DNA of 64,000 nucleotides from Paludibacteraceae bacterium. GTDB taxonomy: Bacteria; Bacteroidota; Bacteroidia; Bacteroidales; Paludibacteraceae. This document shows positions 16,805 to 27,755 of this stretch, piece by piece. The stretch is from assembly GCA_017558065.1 (NCBI GenBank), contig JAFYWK010000059.1, positions 1 through 64,000 on the forward strand, read 5' to 3'. Both the position numbers and the translations under genes were made by a program. The notes below the pieces were generated by a model. It did not search any database. It was not told where the DNA came from and worked only from the letters and a program-made list of their open reading frames with translations. Each line of letters starts with the position of its first letter. The first letter of the stretch is position 1.

Positions 16805-17890
16805 TTACTTTGTATAAATGCGCACCCAATCAATATCCATCTTACCCGTTGCCTTCACGTTCTCAGGCAGATAACTACGCATGAGCAGATGCAGCGCTTC
16901 GCCTGCCAATGGGTTTTGCGAGCGAGAAACTTCCACATTGTTCACATAGTTAATCACTTCCTTCTCGTTCCATACGAGGGTATAGATAGCATCTTTCACT
17001 TGCTTGTCAGCAGGCAACAGGTGCAATGCTTTCTTTGCATTCGCCTTGGTCAGGCACAGGATATGTTTGGCCTTACCTGCCAGACGCACTTTAGCTTGCA
17101 ACACGCCCGACTTAGGCGCTACCGCCTCAGCCGTATGCCACACATCGCTGGTATAAGCAAACTCGTGCATAATCATACCCTTGGTAGGATGCCATGCCGC
17201 AGCTGTGGTCTTCTCTTTCTTGGTCGAGATAGTCAGCATGCGGTTAGCCACTTGCGTGTTGCGTCCCTGCACGTATGCTTGCCCCTCACCCACATGCGAG
17301 TGGTCGGCCTTGAACTCCTTGCTGGGGTACAAGAATCCCGTCTGCCAAGCACCGGACATTTGGGTCTCAAACTCCGCAGCCCACACCATCTTATATGCTT
17401 CGAGTTCGGCTATCTCTTGCGCTGTATGTTGGAAGAAGAACAGAATATCTGCATGCTTCACCAACTCGTTATAGCGCTTCTCCTGTTGGCTTTCAGGCGT
17501 AGTCAACCAGCGTTTTGGATTCTTCCAAAATGCATTCGCCTCTTGGAACGCTGGAGTCTGAATTTGCTCTGCGAGCGCTAAGTATTGGGCTACTTCTGCC
17601 TTCTCCTTGTATGCCTCTTTCTTGAGCAGGTTATACAAAATGACAGATGTATTCCATTTCAAACTATTGTACAACGCCATCGTGCTACCCTCTTGCGTAT
17701 CCGCGTAGCGGGTAGTGGTGAGGCGGGTCTTTTTCGCTTGAAATTCAGCAGACTCCACCACCTCTTTCAAGGTGTTATATTCCTCCAAGAGGTCGCTTTT
17801 CTCTATCTTGCGATAGCGCACTGCTATCTCAGCTTGCTCTTGCAACCATTGCTCGAACTGCTTGGTACTAAGCATTTTTACCGTTTGCAT
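16805..17890 (-). CDS. Protein of unknown function with a possible GH16/LamG-like sandwich domain
   Basis: A 361-aa protein with no signal peptide. The first 180 residues are rich in charged helix-forming stretches (EEYNTLKEVVESAEFQAKK). From about residue 180 the pattern suggests a concanavalin-type beta-sandwich: WAAEFETQMSGAWQTGFLY, GMIMHEFAYTSDVWHTAEA, and the ending KMDIDWVRIYT, which resembles the last strand of GH16 and LamG proteins (DYVRVY). No GH16 catalytic ExDxxE motif was found, so enzyme activity is doubtful. It sits 11 bases after the LOG gene and overlaps only the upstream extension of kdsA. A role linked to envelope sugars is possible but not shown. Confidence 0.6.
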   Translation of the reverse strand: MQTVKMLSTKQFEQWLQEQAEIAVRYRKIEKSDLLEEYNTLKEVVESAEFQAKKTRLTTTRYADTQEGSTMALYNSLKWNTSVILYNLLKKEAYKEKAEVAQYLALAEQIQTPAFQEANAFWKNPKRWLTTPESQQEKRYNELVKHADILFFFQHTAQEIAELEAYKMVWAAEFETQMSGAWQTGFLYPSKEFKADHSHVGEGQAYVQGRNTQVANRMLTISTKKEKTTAAAWHPTKGMIMHEFAYTSDVWHTAEAVAPKSGVLQAKVRLAGKAKHILCLTKANAKKALHLLPADKQVKDAIYTLVWNEKEVINYVNNVEVSRSQNPLAGEALHLLMRSYLPENVKATGKMDIDWVRIYTK

Positions 17891-17901
17891 AAGTATGTGA
17901 T

Positions 17902-18447
17902 TTATTTAATTTTTAATTCTGTTAGTTGGTCTATCAATTGTTCGATTGTATCCACGAACTGAGGCGCATATTGTTCTTCTTGTGGCAGGAATGCGAGTTG
18001 GCGCATGTGTTCGACTTGTGATTTTAGTCCAGCGTAGAAGCCCTTGTAGTTCAACACGAAGCAGGGCTTGCGATGTTCGTCCACCGTACCGCTCGCCACC
18101 ACGTCCATCATCTCGTCGAGGGTGCCGTAGCTGCCAGGCAAGCAGACGAAGCAGTCCGCCAGGTCCTTCATCCGTTGCTTGCGCTCGCACATATTGGCCA
18201 CTGTGTAGAGCACGTCGCAGTTGTCTGCCATGCGTTTGGCTTGGATGATACGCTGCGGTATCACGCCTTCCACCGTACCTCCACACGCCTTGGCAGCATT
18301 GCTCACACGGGTCATCAGTCCGCCCGTAGCACCACCATATACCAGCGTATGACCCGCCTCGGCAATCCACTTGCCCAGCACATCTCCCAGAGCCAAATAC
18401 TCCTCGGGGATACGGTCCTTCGCACTACAATAAACAGCTACCTTCAT
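17902..18447 (-). CDS. LOG family protein (TIGR00730-type nucleotide phosphoribohydrolase)
   Basis: A 181-aa Rossmann-type protein like the cytokinin-activating LOG enzymes, which release a base from a nucleoside 5'-monophosphate. Visible are AVYCSAKD near the start, LVYGGATGGLM (about 35-45), ERKQRM and LPGSYGTLDEM. The usual motif is PGGxGTxxE; here the second Gly is Ser, a small deviation. The bacterial substrate is uncertain. It lies 12 bases after gyrB and 11 before the next gene, so it is within the operon. Confidence 0.88.
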   Translation of the reverse strand: MKVAVYCSAKDRIPEEYLALGDVLGKWIAEAGHTLVYGGATGGLMTRVSNAAKACGGTVEGVIPQRIIQAKRMADNCDVLYTVANMCERKQRMKDLADCFVCLPGSYGTLDEMMDVVASGTVDEHRKPCFVLNYKGFYAGLKSQVEHMRQLAFLPQEEQYAPQFVDTIEQLIDQLTELKIK

Positions 18448-18459
18448 CCTTAAACTGGA

Positions 18460-20502
<2,043 letters not shown>

Positions 20503-20572
20503 CTAATTTTCTATAATATTCTACAATTTTGGTAGTGCGCCACCCTCTGCGCGTATAGGCACAAATCGACTG

Positions 20573-20604
20573 CAAAGTTACTACTTTTTTTTCACATACA
20601 CAAC
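20573..20604 (-). promoter_or_regulatory. Probable promoter of the gyrB operon
   Basis: TAACTTTG on the minus strand (20580-20573), with GTTG 20 bases upstream (20604-20601). The leader would be about 115 bases and AU-rich. The -33 match is partial. Confidence 0.55.
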
Positions 20605-20853
20605 ACCTATTCACGCCTTTTTCGAGAAATGCGCTCAAATCGCAAATAAACCGCCTTTTTCGGCATCTGAGCCATGTGTTTTCGTTAACCTAAAATCCTA
20701 CAACCGCTTAAATCGAAGATTACAATTCCCTTCTTTGTTCCACAATTTTGCCTAAGTACCATTTTCAGATTCGCTCCATTCGCTCCATTCGCCGTTACAA
20801 ATAATTTTGAATGATTTTTGTATAAATTATTTGCATAAATGCAAAAAAAGCAG

Positions 20854-21046
20854 TACCTTCGGACGCCGCCTGCGCTGTAGCGCATTCCCCCGAAAGTACG
20901 TCCGCATCATGCAGCCCATACTACAGAGACTCGTAATTATTTTCAAAAATGGTTAACACCCTATCATATTCCCACCTACACCCATCAGTAAGCAAGCTTC
21001 CTATGGCTGCTGATGGGTATATGAGATAGATAAATCTATCTTTTTG
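20854..21046 (+). ncRNA. Candidate small RNA between gyrB and gpmI
   Basis: On the plus strand TTTG (20830-20833), 20 bases, TACCTTCG (20854-20861) forms a good promoter. An intrinsic terminator follows at 21024-21045 (AGATAGA, TAAA loop, TCTATCT, then Ts). A transcript from about 20868 would be some 180 bases and contain no gene. It could fold TGCGC/GCGCA (20871-20884) and ACCCATCAG/CTGATGGGT (20980-20988 with 21010-21018). gpmI has its own promoter after the terminator, so this is not simply its leader. No known RNA family is recognised. Confidence 0.4.
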
Positions 21047-21066
21047 CAAAATAATTACTCGTTTTC

Positions 21067-21097
21067 TTGCGTATGTGCATTTTTTGTAGTACCTTTG
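21067..21097 (+). promoter_or_regulatory. Promoter of gpmI
   Basis: TTGC (21067-21070), 19 bases, TACCTTTG (21090-21097): a near-perfect Bacteroides-type promoter. The ATG is 70 bases downstream. Confidence 0.75.
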
Positions 21098-21167
21098 CGG
21101 ATTGATTGATAATTTGCCGAAATTTGCGGCAAAAACTACAGAATAAACTATAAAAAACAATACAACT

Positions 21168-22697
21168 ATGTCAAAAGCATTACTTATGATTCTCGACGGC
21201 TGGGGAATCGGAAACAAATCACAAGCCGATGCTATCTCTTGTACTCCAACCCCACATTGGGATGCATTGTTGGAGAAGTACCCTCACAGCCAACTCCAAG
21301 CCAGTGGCGAAAACGTGGGTTTGCCTGATGGACAAATGGGTAACTCAGAAGTAGGTCACTTAAACATCGGTGCTGGTCGCGTCGTGTACCAAGACCTCGT
21401 GAAAATCAACCGCGCTTGCAAAGATGGTAGCATCCTCGAAAACCCAGAAATCAAATCTGCTTTCGGTTATGCCAAAGAGACAGGCAAGAAGCTTCACCTC
21501 ATGGGATTGACCTCTAACGGTGGTGTACACTCTTCTTTCGACCACCTGTTCTACCTCTGCGATATTGCTAAAACCTACGGATTAGACGGCAAAACCTTCA
21601 TCCACTGCTTCATGGATGGCCGCGATACCGACCCTAAGTCTGGTCTCGGTTTTATCGACCAATTGCAACAACACCTCGCTACCAGCTGCGGCGAGATCGC
21701 CTCTATCCAAGGTCGCTTCTACGCCATGGACCGCGACAAACGTTGGGAGCGCGTGAAAGTGGCTTACGATTGTATCGTTAAGGGCGAGGGCAAAGCATCT
21801 GAAGATATGCTCAAGGCCGTTGAGGAAAGCTACGAAGAAGGCGTAACCGACGAGTTCATCAAGCCAATCGTACATGTTCGCGACGGCAAGCCAGTGGCTA
21901 CCATCGAGGAGGGCGATGTAGTGATCTTCTTCAACTACCGCAACGACCGCGCGAAAGAGCTCACCATCGTGCTCACTCAACAAGATATGCCAGAGAATGG
22001 TATGACCACTATCGCAAACCTGCAATACTACTGCATGACCCCATATGATTCTTCCTTCCAAGGCTTGCACATCCTCTTCCCAAAAGAGAATGTACAAAAC
22101 ACCATGGGCGAGATCGTTAGCAACGCAGGTCTCAAGCAACTCCGTATCGCTGAGACCGAGAAGTTCGCACACGTGACCTTCTTCTTCAACGGTGGTCGCG
22201 AGGCAGAGTACGCAGGCGAGGAGCGTATCTTGATTCCTTCACCCAAGGTAGCTACCTACGATCTCCAACCTGAGATGTCTGCTCCTGAGGTAACAGAGGC
22301 ACTCTGCGAGGCACTCGATACACAGAAATACGACTATATCACCCTCAACTTTGCCAACGGCGACATGGTGGGTCACACAGGCGTATATGCAGCTATCGAG
22401 AAAGCGGTTAAAACTATCGATGAATGCGTGGATAAAGTGGTAACTACTGCTCTTAAGAACGACTACGAGATCATCATCATTGCAGATCACGGCAACTGCG
22501 ACAACGCTATCAATGCCGACGGTTCACCTAACACCGCGCACTCACTCAACCCAGTGCCATTCGTGTATGTGAGCAAAGAGCACACCGATGCGAAACTCGA
22601 AGATGGTATCCTCGCCGATGTGGCTCCATCCCTCTGCCACATCCTCGGCATCGAGCAACCAGCAGAAATGACAGGACATAACTTAATTAAGAATTAA
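21168..22697 (+). CDS. gpmI: 2,3-bisphosphoglycerate-independent phosphoglycerate mutase
   Basis: A 509-aa glycolytic enzyme interconverting 3- and 2-phosphoglycerate. It belongs to the alkaline-phosphatase-like, metal-dependent family. Visible are [10 protein letters not shown] (metal site), [14 protein letters not shown] with the catalytic Ser, [16 protein letters not shown] and IIADHGNCD (metal ligands). Length is normal. First gene of a plus-strand run with its own promoter. The 107-base gap to ychF is filled by a repeat shared with the next gap. Confidence 0.97.
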   Translation: MSKALLMILDGWGIGNKSQADAISCTPTPHWDALLEKYPHSQLQASGENVGLPDGQMGNSEVGHLNIGAGRVVYQDLVKINRACKDGSILENPEIKSAFGYAKETGKKLHLMGLTSNGGVHSSFDHLFYLCDIAKTYGLDGKTFIHCFMDGRDTDPKSGLGFIDQLQQHLATSCGEIASIQGRFYAMDRDKRWERVKVAYDCIVKGEGKASEDMLKAVEESYEEGVTDEFIKPIVHVRDGKPVATIEEGDVVIFFNYRNDRAKELTIVLTQQDMPENGMTTIANLQYYCMTPYDSSFQGLHILFPKENVQNTMGEIVSNAGLKQLRIAETEKFAHVTFFFNGGREAEYAGEERILIPSPKVATYDLQPEMSAPEVTEALCEALDTQKYDYITLNFANGDMVGHTGVYAAIEKAVKTIDECVDKVVTTALKNDYEIIIIADHGNCDNAINADGSPNTAHSLNPVPFVYVSKEHTDAKLEDGILADVAPSLCHILGIEQPAEMTGHNLIKN

Positions 22698-22699
22698 GA

Positions 22700-22800
22700 A
22701 TTGAGAATTAGGCGAAAGGCAATAAGGAGAGAGGCAAGGGATAGCGGCATAGCCGCATATTACTAGCTTTTAACCTTTAACCTCTAACCTCTAACCTAGA
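22700..22800 (+). repeat. Intergenic repeat with TAACC heptamers (copy 1)
   Basis: The gpmI-ychF gap contains an AGGCGAAAGGC-type purine-rich part, a small hairpin GCGGC-ATA-GCCGC, and four 7-bp units of the TTTAACC/TCTAACC kind ending next to the ychF start. The same arrangement occurs at 23918-24012. Confidence 0.8.
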
Positions 22801-22804
22801 ATAT

Positions 22805-23911
22805 ATGGCTTTACAATGTGGTATAGTGGGTCTGCCTAATGTCGGCAAATCTACCCTCTTCAATTGCCTTAGCAACGCCAAGGCGCAATCGGCGAACTTC
22901 CCTTTCTGTACGATCGAACCTAACGTAGGCGTGATCACCGTACCCGACGAGCGTCTTATCAAGCTCGGCGAACTCTGCAAACCCGAGCGCGGTGTGATCC
23001 CAACCACCGTTGAAATCGTAGATATTGCGGGATTGGTGAAGGGCGCAAGCAAGGGCGAAGGACTCGGCAATAAGTTCCTCGCGAATATCCGCGAGACAGA
23101 CGCTATCATTCACGTACTCCGTTGCTTCGATGATGAGAATGTGGTGCATGTGGACGGCTCTGTGGATCCTATCCGCGACAAAGATATCATTGATGCCGAA
23201 CTCCAACTCAAGGACCTTGAGACCGTGGAGTCACGCATCCAAAAAATCGAAAAACAAGTGCGCGTAGGTGGCGACAAACAAGCCAAAGTGGCACTCGATG
23301 TACTCCTCAAGTACCGCGACGCACTCTCACAAGGCAAGTCTGCTCGTACCGTGGAGCTCATCAACAAAGACGAAGAACTCGTGGCTAAAGAGACCATGCT
23401 CCTCACCAGCAAACCTGTGCTCTATGTCTGCAACGTGGACGAGAACTCAGCTGTCAACGGCAATAAATATGTGGAGCAAGTGCGCGAGGCGGTCAAGGAC
23501 GAGAACGCACAAGTGCTCATCGTAGCTGCTAAGATTGAGAGCGAGATTGCCGAACTCGAGACCTACGAAGAGCGTCAGATGTTCCTCGATGAAATCGGAC
23601 TTTCAGAGTCTGGTGTAAGTCGCCTTATCAAGGCAGCATATGCGTTGCTCGAGCTCCGCACCTTCCTCACTGCGGGTAGCGACGAGGTACGTGCATGGAC
23701 CTTCAAGGCGGGTAGCAAAGCACCTCAATGTGCTGGTGTGATTCACTCGGACTTCGAGCGTGGCTTCATCCGTGCTGAGGTCATCAAGTACGAAGATTAT
23801 ATCGCACTCGGTGGCGAGTCCGCTTGCCGTCAAGCAGGTAAACTCGGTATCGAAGGCAAAGAATACATCGTGCAAGATGGAGACATTATGCACTTCCTTT
23901 TCAACGTGTAA
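22805..23911 (+). CDS. ychF: YchF/OLA1-family ATPase
   Basis: A 368-aa P-loop protein of the Obg family that binds ribosomes and, unusually, prefers ATP. The N-terminal G domain has GLPNVGKST (about residues 8-16) and DIAGLVKGASKGEGLGN. A coiled-coil insertion follows (RIQKIEKQVRVGGDKQAK), and the C-terminus is a TGS domain (VRAWTFKAGSKAPQCAGVIH). Length and order are standard. The short repeat-filled gaps on both sides suggest co-transcription with gpmI. Confidence 0.96.
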   Translation: MALQCGIVGLPNVGKSTLFNCLSNAKAQSANFPFCTIEPNVGVITVPDERLIKLGELCKPERGVIPTTVEIVDIAGLVKGASKGEGLGNKFLANIRETDAIIHVLRCFDDENVVHVDGSVDPIRDKDIIDAELQLKDLETVESRIQKIEKQVRVGGDKQAKVALDVLLKYRDALSQGKSARTVELINKDEELVAKETMLLTSKPVLYVCNVDENSAVNGNKYVEQVREAVKDENAQVLIVAAKIESEIAELETYEERQMFLDEIGLSESGVSRLIKAAYALLELRTFLTAGSDEVRAWTFKAGSKAPQCAGVIHSDFERGFIRAEVIKYEDYIALGGESACRQAGKLGIEGKEYIVQDGDIMHFLFNV

Positions 23912-23917
23912 TTAAAA

Positions 23918-24012
23918 AGGCGATAAGGCGAGAGGCGATGAGGCGAGAAATAGCGGCGTAGCCGCATATTACCAGCCTTTAACCTTTAGCCTCTAACCTT
24001 TAACCTAAAATA
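23918..24012 (+). repeat. Intergenic repeat with TAACC heptamers (copy 2)
   Basis: The ychF-antiporter gap repeats the layout of 22700-22800: GGCGATAAGGCGAGAGGCGA-like units, the hairpin GCGGC-GTA-GCCGC, then TTTAACC/TCTAACC heptamers. Loop and spacer bases vary while the stem is kept. Confidence 0.8.
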
Positions 24013-24017
24013 TAACG

Positions 24018-25097
24018 ATGCTTGATTTTCTAAACACTTGGCTTGCCAACGGCGGCTTTTGGGTAGCAATTCCGCTGATTATAGCGGGTTGTGCTGCACT
24101 CATCAAGGGTGCCGACTGGCTCGTGGAGGGTGCATCTGCTTTAGCAAAGAAATACGGAGTGAGCGATATCGTGATCGGTCTTACCGTTGTGGCTTTCGGC
24201 ACCAGTATGCCCGAGTTTGTGGTGAACATGGTGGCTGTGGGACAGGGTAGCACCGAGATTGCCATCACCAATGTGCTGGGTAGTAATATCATCAACACCT
24301 TTGTCATCTTGGGTTGTACGGCACTGATATTCCCCATTTCATCGCAAAAATCCACCCGCCGATTTGACATACCATTCAGTCTGTTGGCCGCTCTTCTGGT
24401 ATTGCTCTTTGCGGTATATAACAGCCCATCGTGGTTGCAAATCGAGCACATATTCAATATGAATATTGCCGACCCAACCCTCAGCGACTTAGGCTCTATC
24501 CAAATGGGACAAGGCAATGGCGGTTTTATTTCGGGTGTAGGTGGTAGTATCCTGCTGGTGTTCTTTATTATTTTCCTTTGGCATAACTTCAGAGGTATTG
24601 GCAGCGTTCCACAAACGGAGAGCAACGAAGACTACAAACCCATGTCTGCTCGCCGTGCGCTTGCACTCATCATCGGCGGTCTCGTAGGTTTGGTCGTTGG
24701 TGGCGAGGTGATTGTCAAGAGCGCTACTTCTATCGCCCAATCATTGGGCGTAAGCGATGCCATTATCGGTCTCACCGTAGTGGCTTTGGGTACATCCCTA
24801 CCCGAGTTGGCCACCTCTTGCATGGCGGCTTTCAAGAAGAACTGCGATATTGCCCTCGGCAATGTAGTAGGTAGCAATATCTTCAATATCTTCTTTATCC
24901 TCGGCACAAGCGCTTGCGTCAAAGCATTGCCTGGCTACCACGGACTGGAGATAGATGCCATGATGGCTGCTTTGGGTAGTGTCCTTGTGATGCTCTTTGT
25001 GTATCTCACTAAGAAGCACGAGATCAAACGTTGGCATGGAGCTATCCTCCTCCTCACCTATGCCGCATACCTCGCATACCGAATAATTACACTCTAA
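24018..25097 (+). CDS. Calcium/sodium antiporter (CaCA family, YrbG-like)
   Basis: A 359-aa inner-membrane protein with about ten hydrophobic segments in two homologous halves. Each half carries the cation-binding alpha repeat: VVAFGTSMPEFVVN near residue 55 and VVALGTSLPELATS near residue 255, and each is followed by NVLGSNI or NVVGSNI. It would exchange Na+ for Ca2+ across the cytoplasmic membrane. Length is slightly above the E. coli protein. The start follows the shared intergenic repeat. Confidence 0.92.
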   Translation: MLDFLNTWLANGGFWVAIPLIIAGCAALIKGADWLVEGASALAKKYGVSDIVIGLTVVAFGTSMPEFVVNMVAVGQGSTEIAITNVLGSNIINTFVILGCTALIFPISSQKSTRRFDIPFSLLAALLVLLFAVYNSPSWLQIEHIFNMNIADPTLSDLGSIQMGQGNGGFISGVGGSILLVFFIIFLWHNFRGIGSVPQTESNEDYKPMSARRALALIIGGLVGLVVGGEVIVKSATSIAQSLGVSDAIIGLTVVALGTSLPELATSCMAAFKKNCDIALGNVVGSNIFNIFFILGTSACVKALPGYHGLEIDAMMAALGSVLVMLFVYLTKKHEIKRWHGAILLLTYAAYLAYRIITL

Positions 25098-25144
25098 ACA
25101 CGAAACAGTAGGCGCTCTGCGCCGTCCACTAAACAATAAAACAT

Positions 25145-27091
25145 ATGAGCAAAATCCAACTCCCCGAGAATGCCTCTCGTCCTCTCCGCCCAGGAGAGAA
25201 GTATGAGCCAATTCTCAAACCACAAAACTCCTACCCCGAGATCACCCCATATAGCGTGATCATGGGTGTCGTTATGGCAGTCATCTTTTCTGCAGCGGCT
25301 GCTTATCTCGGCCTCAAGGTCGGTCAAGTATTCGAAGCAGCCATTCCTATCGCCATCATCGCAGTAGGTCTCTCCTCTGCCATGAAGCGCAAGAATGCCA
25401 TTGGCGAGAATGTCATCATCCAATCCATTGGTGCTTCTTCGGGTGTGATTGTAGCGGGTGCCATCTTCACATTGCCTGCGCTTTATATCCTACAAGCTAA
25501 GTACCCTGACATCACCGTCAACTTCATGCAAGTCTTCCTATCATCCTTGCTCGGCGGCTGCCTCGGTATCCTTTTCCTCATTCCTTTCCGCAAGTATTTC
25601 GTACAGGAGAAACACGGCGAATATCCATTCCCTGAGGCTACGGCTACAACCCAAGTCCTCGTCTCTGGCGAAGGCGGTGGCAACCAAGCCAAGCCCCTCA
25701 TCTGGGCCGCTGGAATCGGAGGTTTGTATGATTTTGCAGTTTCCACTTTCGGTCTATGGACCGAGCAACTCTCCACCCGCATGATGGGTTGGGGCGAAGC
25801 CTTGGCGGCGAAGTTCAAACTCGTCTTCTCCATCAACACTTCTGCTGCGGTACTCGGTCTCGGTTATATCATCGGCCTCAAGTACGCAGCCGTTATATGC
25901 GCGGGCTCGTTCTTCGTATGGTGGGTATTGCTCCCACTCCTCGGCAGTGTGCCTGGCATGGAGGCTACTGACCCACAAAACCTCTTCCTCGATTATGGTC
26001 GCAATATCGGTATCGGCGCCATCGCTATGGCTGGTCTCATCGGTATTGTCAAGAGTTGGGGCGTGATCAAGTCGGCTGTTGGTTTGGCAGGCAAAGAGCT
26101 CGGCGGCAAGGGCAAACAAGTCATCGAGGCATCGCTCCGCACGGAGAAAGATCTAAGCATGAAATTCATCGTCTTGGCTATTGCCGTGGCATTGCTCGTG
26201 ACGCTGGTGTTCTTCTGGCTCGGTGTATTGGGCAATATCTGGCAAGCGTTGGTGGCTTTCCTCGTGGTGGCAGTTATCGCTTTCCTCTTCACTACCGTGG
26301 CGGCTAACGCCATCGCTATTGTAGGTAGCAACCCTGTCAGCGGTATGACATTGATGACCCTTATCATCGCTTCTGTGATCTTCGTGGCAGTTGGTATGAA
26401 GGGCTCAAGCGGCATGGTCGGCGCTATGGTGATTGGTGGTGTCGTTTGTACGGCTTTATCTATGGCGGGCGGCTTCATCACCGACCTCAAGATTGGCTAT
26501 TGGATTGGTACCAGCCCATACAAACAAGAGACTTGGAAGTTCCTCGGCACCCTCGTGAGTGCAGCTACCGTAGGTGGTGTGATGATTATTCTGAATAAGA
26601 CCTACGGTTTCGTAGGCGAGAACGCCCTCGTAGCTCCTCAAGCGAATGCGATGGCTGCGGTCATCGAACCATTGATGAGTGGTCAAGGTGCACCATGGAT
26701 GCTCTATTTCGCAGGTGCTGCTTTGGCATTGATTCTCAACTTCATGGGTGTACCTGTGTTGGCATTTGCCTTAGGTATGTTCATCCCATTGAGCTTGAAC
26801 ACCCCATTGCTCGTGGGTGGTGCTATCTCATGGCTCGTAAGCCGCAAGCGTGAGAAAGATGGCGAGAAAGCCGAAGAGTTGGCTGCAGCTCGCAACGAGA
26901 AAGGTACACTCATCGCATCTGGTTTCATCGCTGGTGGCGCATTGATGGGTGTAGTAAGTGCTTTGATTAAGTTCTGTGGCGTAGAGTGCTACTTAGGCGC
27001 TTGGGCTGCAAGCAACCACGCCGCCCTCGTCGGCGTAGCCGCGTATATCGCTCTGATTGCGTACTTTATCTGCGCAAGTAAGAAAAACTGA
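25145..27091 (+). CDS. OPT-family oligopeptide transporter
   Basis: A 648-aa polytopic membrane protein with some 14-16 hydrophobic segments. The start (YEPILKPQNSYPEITPYSVIMGVVMAVIFSAAAAYLGLKVGQVFEA, read as residues 19-64) and KRKNAIGENVIIQSIGASSG, EYPFPEATATTQVL and NPVSGMTLMT are typical of bacterial OPT transporters, which import peptides or metal chelates by proton symport. The substrate is not predictable. It is the last gene of the gpmI run, 47 bases after the antiporter, and no terminator is obvious before the ssrA promoter. Confidence 0.9.
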   Translation: MSKIQLPENASRPLRPGEKYEPILKPQNSYPEITPYSVIMGVVMAVIFSAAAAYLGLKVGQVFEAAIPIAIIAVGLSSAMKRKNAIGENVIIQSIGASSGVIVAGAIFTLPALYILQAKYPDITVNFMQVFLSSLLGGCLGILFLIPFRKYFVQEKHGEYPFPEATATTQVLVSGEGGGNQAKPLIWAAGIGGLYDFAVSTFGLWTEQLSTRMMGWGEALAAKFKLVFSINTSAAVLGLGYIIGLKYAAVICAGSFFVWWVLLPLLGSVPGMEATDPQNLFLDYGRNIGIGAIAMAGLIGIVKSWGVIKSAVGLAGKELGGKGKQVIEASLRTEKDLSMKFIVLAIAVALLVTLVFFWLGVLGNIWQALVAFLVVAVIAFLFTTVAANAIAIVGSNPVSGMTLMTLIIASVIFVAVGMKGSSGMVGAMVIGGVVCTALSMAGGFITDLKIGYWIGTSPYKQETWKFLGTLVSAATVGGVMIILNKTYGFVGENALVAPQANAMAAVIEPLMSGQGAPWMLYFAGAALALILNFMGVPVLAFALGMFIPLSLNTPLLVGGAISWLVSRKREKDGEKAEELAAARNEKGTLIASGFIAGGALMGVVSALIKFCGVECYLGAWAASNHAALVGVAAYIALIAYFICASKKN

Positions 27092-27120
27092 CGGAGAATG
27101 TGCAAAAAAGATTAAAAAAT

Positions 27121-27151
27121 TTGCACAATCCAGAAAAATACAGTACTTTTG
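27121..27151 (+). promoter_or_regulatory. Promoter of ssrA (tmRNA)
   Basis: TTGC (27121-27124), 19 bases, TACTTTTG (27144-27151). Transcription from about 27158 would give a precursor with about 158 extra 5' bases before the mature tmRNA. Confidence 0.65.
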
Positions 27152-27177
27152 CAGTCGCAATCTGTTTGTGCGTCATT

Positions 27178-27307
27178 GCGGCAGTCAATGCGACAAGCGC
27201 ATAGCGATAATCGTGAAAAAACTAACGAGGGCTTCGCGAGCCCGAGTTAAGAGGAGGAATCGCGGTCGCCTAATGCCGCAGAGCGGCAGTCAATGCGACA
27301 AGCGCAT
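27178..27307 (+). repeat. 25-bp direct repeat in the tmRNA precursor leader
   Basis: The same 25 bases occur at 27178-27202 and 27283-27307, both starting GCGGCAGTCAATGCGACA. The second copy ends 9 bases before the mature tmRNA. Between them is a hairpin GGGCT-TCGCG-AGCCC. They may mark a processing region or a duplication. Confidence 0.8.
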
Positions 27308-27315
27308 TCCGACGA

Positions 27316-27704
27316 GGGGATGTTTGGTTTTGACAGCAGGTAGAACAGGTATGTAAGCACGCCGAGCATGAACACCGCTCGTAAATCGGGTTCGCCATTA
27401 TAACTGGCAACAATACTGTAGCTCTCGCTGCGTAATCGAAGTATAGTAGATTCGCCTAGTTTCGGCACAAGGTGCTGAACCGAGACATCGCTCCAAGCCA
27501 ACGCCCAGAGGCTGATAGGATCAAGCGGTGCGGAAATATCAGGGCTGGTTCTTGTAGGCTGCGATGCAAGAATGAGACCGTAGCAGATAAGGCAATGGTT
27601 GGTGGCTTGGGTCTTGCCATTGCTCGAAAATTCAGGCCAAGATAAGCGTGTAGAAAGCATATTGGTTCCTTGTTTGGACGCGGGTTCGAATCCCGCCATC
27701 TCCA
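27316..27704 (+). ncRNA. ssrA: Transfer-messenger RNA (tmRNA)
   Basis: The 5' end GGGGATG (27316-27322) pairs with CATCTCC (27697-27703) to form the acceptor stem. GGTTCGAATCCC near the 3' end is the T-arm. The start GGGGATGTTTGGTTTTGACA is typical of tmRNA. A tag frame at 27406-27435 reads GNNTVALAA and then TAA, matching the (Y/V)ALAA ending of bacterial tags. The 3' CCA is not encoded in full. tmRNA frees stalled ribosomes and tags the unfinished protein. A bidirectional terminator follows. Confidence 0.95.
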
Positions 27705-27713
27705 CAAAAGGAC

Positions 27714-27749
27714 TCAAAAAAATCGAACTCCGCGGAGTTCGATTTTTTG
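27714..27749. terminator. Bidirectional terminator between ssrA and the helicase gene
   Basis: A perfect 24-bp palindrome (27721-27744, centre CCGCGG) is preceded by a run of A and followed by a run of T. It can end both ssrA (plus) and the helicase transcript (minus). Confidence 0.9.
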
Positions 27750-27755
27750 TTGGTA

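Noticed and set aside
27247..27717. Minus-strand open frames across 27247-27717
   Set aside because: They lie entirely over the tmRNA gene, whose acceptor stem, T-arm and tag frame are clear; such frames antisense to tmRNA are artefacts.
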